Part shown: positions 58,350 to 64,000 of the stretch, piece by piece | Position numbering within the stretch: the stretch's first letter is position 1 | Layout of the letters: every line of letters begins with the position of its first letter | Assembly: GCF_004193775.1 (NCBI RefSeq) | Contig: NC_041002.1 | Location: forward strand, 40,338,038-40,402,037 | Direction: 5' to 3' | DNA from: Glycine soja | Lineage: Eukaryota; Streptophyta; Magnoliopsida; Fabales; Fabaceae | DNA: 64,000 bases | Made by a program: the position numbers and the translations under genes | Notes under the pieces: generated by a model | Database searches by the model: none | What the model was told of the DNA's origin: nothing | What the model saw: the letters and a program-made list of their open reading frames with translations, nothing else

Positions 58350-59210
58350 CATTGTTTCAAGTTACCTATGGATGATGGAATTTTACCAAACAAAGCATGA
58401 GTTGACATGTTCAAGATATAGAGTTCTTTGAAATGCATTAGCACCTTTGGTACAGGTCCTTCATAATGGTTGGATGAGAAATCAATAGATGTGAAGGTTG
58501 TCGAAATTTTAACCAACTCCATCTGTAAACCTTTGCTGATAACTGTCACTCTACTTGATAATATACATTACCCATTTGTGCAAAAAACCCCTTTTGATTC
58601 AATTTCCTGGTCATTATGCATTATATATCTTTTCCAGGTTGTGAAATATTTTACTGATAGTTTGCCGCTAAAATTGTTGAAAGTGATGTCCACAATTTGA
58701 AGCATTTCTCAAGTCTTATTGGTTTTTGAACATCTTAGTGAGCCTTGAAATTTGTTGTTCCACAAAACCAGGGTACGAAGTGTGGATATTTCATTCAAAA
58801 AGCATGGAAAGCCATCAATAATTTGATTTGATTCAAGGTCCAATACCTCTAACTTCGAGCAATAGGAAAGAGACTTTGGAATTGGTCCATCTAATAGATT
58901 TAAAGTCCACAAACCACACGAAGATGGTGCTGCATCAGGAATATCAATATGGCCTGAGAGGTTGTTGTTGTTCATATTTAATACTTCAAGAGTGTAACTC
59001 ATATTCATCAAACACGACGGAATTAAACCATTGGGTAAGTTTCTTAAGAGCATTATTTATAGAATCTGGTAATGTCCAAGACCGAGAGAAACGTATGTTG
59101 TTTACTGTCAATCTCTGGAGAGATCCGTTCAATTCAATGGTTAGTGTTCTAAACTGGAAAATATGCTCTGCACATTGTTTACCTTCTAAATCAGTCTAAA
59201 ATCACTCAAT

Positions 59211-60074
59211 CCTCTATATTACTTTGCTCTTCTATGAATCCATTTTAGAAGTTGTTCCACAACAGAAAATAATTCCTTTTCTAAGAGCATTTAAAATACC
59301 CATTTTATTATGTCAATTGACCGTTGATATTTTTTCCATTAAACCCAAAATGATACAATAATAAATGGGGCATATCCCGCAGTTAAAGAACATCAAAAGT
59401 CTCCCTAATACAAGAAGACATATATCAAGATGCTAAAACAAATGCAACAGTCTCCGTTGATATTGAGTAGACAGCGGGTGGTGAGTAGGGACCAATGGAA
59501 AAGCTATAAGTATTACTTAGTCAACACAGGCATTTTCATTTTCTGAATGTGGAAAAAAACCTCACTGCATTTAATATAAGGACAATTTTCTTTTGATCAA
59601 CGTAAGTGGAAAGGCTTTCAAGACAGTTTTGAAGGACAAAATATTAGCGGATGAAATCGCCAACCAAACCAATGCTATCAAGGCGGGAAAACTATTAGTG
59701 ATTTATAACTGTTACCAAATTAATATTGAGAAAATAAGTTATGGAGTCACGGTGTGGAATAATACAGTCTTTTTAATCACTAACTATCAAAAGGGGAAAA
59801 CAAATTTGAAATTTCTTATTATTAAAAAATAAAAAAATCCTTATATTTAAGATATGTTTAAGGTTCTTGATAAATTACTGAATTTTATTTCGAGTCTCTA
59901 ATAAAGTTTTATGTTGTTTTGAGTCTTCGATATATCAAATTTTTTGTTTTGAATCTTTGTCAATAATTAAGTGATAATGTATCACTTTATAAATTAATCT
60001 TTCAAACACTATCAATTGTAATGATATCACCCTCTTCACTTAAAATAATGAATCAAAACAAAAATTTTGATATA
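59211..60074. other. Intergenic, nothing recognised
   Basis: AT-rich. The part at 59840-60050 looks like a common interspersed repeat (GTCTTCGATATATCAAATTT and related words) but no ends were found. A frame at 59593-59832 has no known domain. Confidence 0.5.
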
Positions 60075-60662
60075 TTAAAAACTCGTAACAACAAAAAAAT
60101 TTACAATATAGACAACACAATTGCATGCCAAATTTAAAAAAAAAAAAAAAAAAATTCTTAACTTGTCTCCTACGTACCCAATAACTAGCCAAATTGGATA
60201 AACAACGCCCCATAAGAAGAGGGCGCCAATAAAATAGCAAACCAAATACAGTAAGAGAAATAGGCAAGAGACAAATAAGTGACTATAATCTTCTTCGACA
60301 AAACTATAAAGTGGACCCAACAAGCCAAGACCATTCAACTTTAGCCCCTTCTTGAGTAGAGCGGCTTCTGTCTGTCTAGCATCAATCTCCAAGACAGAGT
60401 ACTTCCAAATGCTGTTTAGCAACACACCAAAGAAATTATTTGGTCCTAACAGAAGAGAAGAAAACAGAAAATTGTAAGCTGAACAAACAGTATAGACATG
60501 AGAAGCATCCTCTTTCCAGGACCATATATCTTTCTCCACTTTAACGGATAAAACATAATAGACAAGATTCCTAAATTTCAAGAAAGGTATTCCTCCCAAC
60601 AGAACAAAAGTCTCATCCAACTCCACACCAAATTCAAACTCATCTAGTATATTGTTAGCCAA
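60075..60662 (-). pseudogene. LINE ORF2 tail (zf-RVT region), copy 2
   Basis: The open frame has FGVELDETFVLLGGIPFLKF, VEKDIWSWKEDASHVYTV with CSAYNFLF, IWKYSVLEIDARQTEAALLK and VEEDYSHLFVSCLFLLL. This fits the zinc-binding region after the reverse transcriptase of plant LINEs (W..D....Y.V.SAY, then EE..SHLF..C). The last part is frame-shifted hydrophobic sequence and is probably not real protein. It is a 5'-truncated or decayed LINE piece, 250 bp downstream of RLP-4, paralogous to 19935-24395. Confidence 0.72.
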
Positions 60663-60914
60663 AAAAAAATATATCTATACATTTTACAACTCAATATAAC
60701 TTAAACTAACCGAACTGTCAAACAATCATTTAAAACACATCTTGAGATTACTAACTACTTTGCTTTATCGCTGGTCTCAACATGATTAATGGAAACAGTA
60801 CTTATTTGACATTGCTCATAAACAAAGGAATATTAAAACATACAAAAGCAAAATATTATGAACAGTAATTGCCCAATTGCAGAAGCTCAACCAGTAAAAC
60901 TTTTACATTAGATT
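60663..60914. other. 3' flank of RLP-4
   Basis: Short AT-rich flank, alike to 24396-24673 beside RLP-2. No gene. Confidence 0.7.
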
Positions 60915-63900
60915 TCAGTACCTCCACACAAGGATTTTGTATCGCTTCCCTCCACGGTGTTGGTACGCAAAATCAAGCTGGGGGATGATTCTGTGAAGCA
61001 TCTCATCAACGCGTTTGGAATACCACAACCTCCATCTACTCCAGAAAATAAGAGGTAAGATGAAAATTCCAAAGCCAAAAATACATCCCAACTCTACACT
61101 TAAAAAAGTCCAATCAATTGAACTCTCAGTGTGTGAATGAGGTGTTTCAGGTGTTGGCACTTCATCGTTGCTGCAATTATGGGTCAGTGGAGGTCCAAAT
61201 AACTCTTCATTCCCTTCAAAGGAATCTGCATCAAATGATTGAACTTGGGTACCCTTTGGAATTTCCCCCACCAGGTGATTATATGAGAGATTCAAATATG
61301 CAAGGAAAGATAGACTTGCGAGCTCTGTTGGAATTTCTCCATTGAAAGAATTGTTTGACAAGTCTAAAGACTCAAGATTCTTCAAATTTCCAATAGATGA
61401 TGGGACATGACCTGAGAGGGCATTATTTGACAAGTTAAGAGCATTCAATCCCTTGAACTGCATTAGCTCATTTGGTATTGGACCCTCAAAATTGTTGCTT
61501 GACATATCCACGTAAGTGAAGGCCCTTTGAATTCTTACCAACTTTATTTGTTTACCTTTGTAGGTAATAATAATTGAATCCTGATATCGAGAGAGCTCCC
61601 CTGTATTATAATTATCGGAAGATGTCTGGTCAAGGATAGAGCGAGGTACGTTTGTAACAAGTTTAGCTAATATAGCTACAATACTTTTGTTCGTATGTGT
61701 CAATAAATCCTTGAAATTCTTTTGGTCATAGTAATCAACGAGATCAAAAAATAAGTGACCAAATTCAGGCTTCATTGCTTTCCAAGTGTTTAATAGTGCT
61801 CCTGGTATTGCCCCACTGAAATTATTGGAGGCTAGATCAACAACATGAAGCATTTCCCAATCACCGCTGCTTCTTGGGCATCCGATTGATCCATGAAGTT
61901 TGTTTGACCTTAAATCCATGATTCTCAAGGTGGAAATATTAGTTAAGAAACATGGAAATCTGTCACTCAATAAATTTTTTTGAAGGTTTAGGACTTGTAG
62001 TTTCTGGCAATTGGCTAAAGATTTTGGAATGGTACCCTCCAAGAGATTGTCATTTAGATCCAATAACTTTAGAGTGCATGAAGTTGGCAGAGTATTAGGA
62101 ATATAACCTTGGAGTTTGTTTCCACCAAAGTGCAACACCTTTAGAGTGTTACTCAACTTAGTAATACACATGGGAATCATCCCCACAAAGTTATTAAGGG
62201 AAAGATCTAGCAGGAGAAGACTTGAAGCATTGCAAAATGATTCAGGGATTTGTCCCTGAAAACTATTGTTTGAAAGAGACAAGAAATTCATGAAAGGGAG
62301 ATGATTTCCGATGTCCATTGGAATGACAGAGTTGAATCTATTGTTTGAGTAGTCCAAATGAGTTATAAAGCTTGGAATGAAAGGAAAAGACTCTTGCAGT
62401 TGGTTGGAACTAAGATCGACAAGTAAAAGGTTTGTCAAACGAACAAGAGTATTACTTTCTTGTAAATGTGTGAGAAAATTTTTGGAAAGATTCAAATGAG
62501 CAAGATATCCAAGTTGCGAAATCCAGTTAGGTATTGGTCCTTCGATCCCGTTGTCAGATAGATCAAGATATATTAATATGGACTGATTTATCAAGAAACT
62601 AGGAATTCGTCTCAACTTACAGGAAGCCAACATTATATGCGTCATATGAGGAAAGGGTGACAGGTCATGATCATCCCTAAAGTTTATATCAACTGACAAA
62701 TTGTTATGTGAGAGGCCTAGTTCAATTAAATTACTCAGCTTGCGAATCTTGTCCAATTGTATTGTGCCATTAAACTTATTTGACTTAAGCTGAATGACAC
62801 GAAGTGTTCTGAGGTTAAAAATAGACATAGGAATAGGCCCTCGAATATTATTGTTACATAAATCAAGCATTTCTAACAAAGGGGAGGCAATCACAAACTC
62901 ATCCAAGGAACCATTGAATTGATTAAAAGGAAGTTTAAGTTCTCGCAAATATGGGAGTTTAAGTAGAGATGAGGGGAGACTCCCACCGAAAAAATTAAAC
63001 CCCAAATCAATGCTGACAAGCTTTTTAAGGCCCTCAAAATGACTGGATGGCAACACCCCACTTAAATGATTATTAAAAAGGGATAAATATGTGAGATTCT
63101 TGGACAAATTAAAAGAAGGAAGCGAACCTGTAAAGTTATTGGAAGACAAGTCTAGATAAACAAGTTGGCTGAGTTCTGAGAATGAACTAGGAAGTGTACC
63201 ATTAAATTGGCAGTAAGATAGATCAATTGCAGATAACTGCTTCAAATTGGAAATTGCACCTGGAAGCTTTCCTGAGAAATTTGTATAGCTAAGATTCAGG
63301 TCATGAAGAGAACCATGTTGTGGGAAGTTTGGCAAAGAACCCCCAAGATCTTGGTTGTCTGAGATGTCAAGGAACTTCAACGTTGATATTTGGAAGATAT
63401 CTTTTGGAAAAGAACCATTCAAGCCACAACTTCTTAACTCTAGTGTGACTAAATTGGAGAAATTTACAAAGGATTTTGGCACTGCGCTTGACATGTTGTT
63501 GTGGCTCAATTTTAGAACAGTGAGTGGCAGAAGCTTTGCTAGTGAAGAATCAATAGGTCCAGAGAGATTGCATGATGACATGCTCAAAACACGTAGCTTC
63601 TGCGATGAAGATAAAGCATGACCCCATTCCTGTCCTTTGGCAGATATTGCTACACCATCTAGATACAATTCTGTGATATCTGTAAGGTTTTGAAACACTG
63701 CTATATCTGGCTTCTCAAGTTTCAGCCTATCACGTGAGGTAAATGAAGAAGACAAATCAAGAGTAACTAACCTTCTGAGGTGAAAAATCTCATCTGGAAT
63801 CTGCCCCTCAAATCCAGCATTAGACAAGTTCAAATAACGTAAATTATTCAGCTTGTACAACTCCGAAGGAATCACCGAACTTAAGTTATTGAAAGCCAAA

Positions 63901-64000
63901 TTCAAGCTCTGTAGATATTGAAGGCTGAAAAGAGAGCTTGAATTAACGAGTCCTCCCGAGATAGACTCCTCACTGAGATCAAGGGCTATAACACGCCCCT
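60915..64000 (-). CDS. RLP-4: intact Ve1-like LRR receptor-like protein, 5' end outside window
   Basis: The frame is open from the right edge to TGA at 60915, about 1027 residues. It encodes an extracellular LRR receptor without kinase, expected at the plasma membrane and, by analogy to Ve1/Cf proteins, acting with SOBIR1/BAK1-type kinases in pathogen sensing. From the edge: end of the N-cap (LDLSEESISGGLVNSSS), about 30 LRRs, a non-LRR island near 61560-61790 (NTWKAMKPEFGH, YQDSIIITYKGKQ), the last LRRs, an acidic linker, a membrane segment (GCIFGFGIFILPLIFW, about 61041-61112) and a 41-residue tail ending KILVWRY. In the C-cap the usual cysteine of LCGPP is phenylalanine (LFGPPLTHNC, codon 61197-61199). 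The true start and signal peptide lie past 64000; ATG-like starts inside LRRs are not used. No stop or frameshift seen. Confidence 0.93.
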   Translation of the reverse strand, partial: GRVIALDLSEESISGGLVNSSSLFSLQYLQSLNLAFNNLSSVIPSELYKLNNLRYLNLSNAGFEGQIPDEIFHLRRLVTLDLSSSFTSRDRLKLEKPDIAVFQNLTDITELYLDGVAISAKGQEWGHALSSSQKLRVLSMSSCNLSGPIDSSLAKLLPLTVLKLSHNNMSSAVPKSFVNFSNLVTLELRSCGLNGSFPKDIFQISTLKFLDISDNQDLGGSLPNFPQHGSLHDLNLSYTNFSGKLPGAISNLKQLSAIDLSYCQFNGTLPSSFSELSQLVYLDLSSNNFTGSLPSFNLSKNLTYLSLFNNHLSGVLPSSHFEGLKKLVSIDLGFNFFGGSLPSSLLKLPYLRELKLPFNQFNGSLDEFVIASPLLEMLDLCNNNIRGPIPMSIFNLRTLRVIQLKSNKFNGTIQLDKIRKLSNLIELGLSHNNLSVDINFRDDHDLSPFPHMTHIMLASCKLRRIPSFLINQSILIYLDLSDNGIEGPIPNWISQLGYLAHLNLSKNFLTHLQESNTLVRLTNLLLVDLSSNQLQESFPFIPSFITHLDYSNNRFNSVIPMDIGNHLPFMNFLSLSNNSFQGQIPESFCNASSLLLLDLSLNNFVGMIPMCITKLSNTLKVLHFGGNKLQGYIPNTLPTSCTLKLLDLNDNLLEGTIPKSLANCQKLQVLNLQKNLLSDRFPCFLTNISTLRIMDLRSNKLHGSIGCPRSSGDWEMLHVVDLASNNFSGAIPGALLNTWKAMKPEFGHLFFDLVDYYDQKNFKDLLTHTNKSIVAILAKLVTNVPRSILDQTSSDNYNTGELSRYQDSIIITYKGKQIKLVRIQRAFTYVDMSSNNFEGPIPNELMQFKGLNALNLSNNALSGHVPSSIGNLKNLESLDLSNNSFNGEIPTELASLSFLAYLNLSYNHLVGEIPKGTQVQSFDADSFEGNEELFGPPLTHNCSNDEVPTPETPHSHTESSIDWTFLSVELGCIFGFGIFILPLIFWSRWRLWYSKRVDEMLHRIIPQLDFAYQHRGGKRYKILVWRY

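Larger units (their letters stand above)
53630..59210 (-). pseudogene. RLP-3: Ve1-like receptor-like protein, deleted and split by inverted LTR pair
   Basis: In minus order: 59200-59050 (ELNGSLQRLTVNNIRFSRS), 59053-58709 (MNMSYTLEVLNMNNNNLSGH, LEVLDLESNQIIDGFPCFLN), 58549-58355 (SIDFSSNHYEGPVPKVLMHF, IPSSIGNLKQ), then past the insert 53796-53637 (MDLSQISIGREIPMQLASLP, LNLSFNHLVGKIPIGTQIQS). At the insert the frame joins as GNLKQWESMDLSQ when one CATTG copy is removed. LRRs before 59050 are mostly missing. The C-cap, membrane segment and tail are lost at the CACTA-like end (53629). It is a dead copy of the cluster, less close to RLP-4 than RLP-2 is. Confidence 0.87.

Noticed and set aside
60915..63905. 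Start of RLP-4 at 63905.
   Set aside because: Frame stays open to the right edge with N-cap sequence upstream, and the first codon there is an internal TTG-type position; the real start is outside the window.

Overview
This is a plant nuclear, transposon-rich window, most likely from soybean or a close relative (Glycine). Three things point there. A cluster of Ve1/Cf-type leucine-rich-repeat receptor-like proteins (RLPs) lies all on the minus strand. Several retroelements resemble families known from soybean (SIRE-like Ty1/copia LTRs with paired GTAATCGATTAC motifs, short-LTR copia elements, long solo LTRs with a Met-tRNA primer site). CACTA-type DNA transposon ends with ACGACGG / AAGACGG or AACATCGG subterminal repeats carry pieces of host genes. 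The species is inferred; no marker gene proves it.

Only one gene looks intact: an Ve1-like RLP on the minus strand at 60915-64000, whose 5' end lies beyond the right edge. Three more RLP copies are broken. RLP-1 (1-9114) is split by a Tnt1/Tork-like copia (4087-8958) and by a solo LTR (65-3171). RLP-2 (24674-33486) is split by another copia (25692-31009), which itself carries a nested solo LTR (26221-27176) and a hAT-type MITE (29265-29904). RLP-3 (53630-59210) is deleted inside, cut by a CACTA end and split by a 4.55 kb insert made of two inverted LTRs (53797-58349). At most junctions the receptor reading frame resumes exactly once one target-site copy is removed, which fixes the insertion points to the base.

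Layout: 1-9.1 kb RLP-1 and its insertions; 10.8-11.7 kb an EXORDIUM-like pseudogene split by a small solo LTR; 12.8-14.1 kb a gypsy integrase tail cut by a SIRE-like LTR; 14.4-18.7 kb a long solo LTR with a SIRE-like solo LTR nested in it; 19.9-24.4 kb a LINE ORF2 tail split by a short-LTR copia; 24.7-33.5 kb RLP-2; 34.0-34.4 kb a gypsy integrase scrap; 34.4-42.4 kb CACTA-like material with exons resembling DUF707, SPINDLY and OSBP-related genes; 42.4-45 kb a second CACTA-like segment with FEI-type LRR kinase exons; 45.0-48.9 kb a truncated SIRE-like copia; 49-53.6 kb AT-rich repeats with a tandem exon-like array, ending in a CACTA end; 53.6-59.2 kb RLP-3; 60.1-60.7 kb a second LINE tail; 60.9-64 kb the intact RLP.

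Functionally this is a decaying immune-receptor cluster. RLPs of this type bind extracellular ligands at the plasma membrane and signal with SOBIR1/BAK1-type kinases. The RLP-2 and RLP-4 copies both have the same LINE tail just downstream, so receptor plus flank was probably duplicated as a unit. All calls come from reading the sequence; no database search was run.
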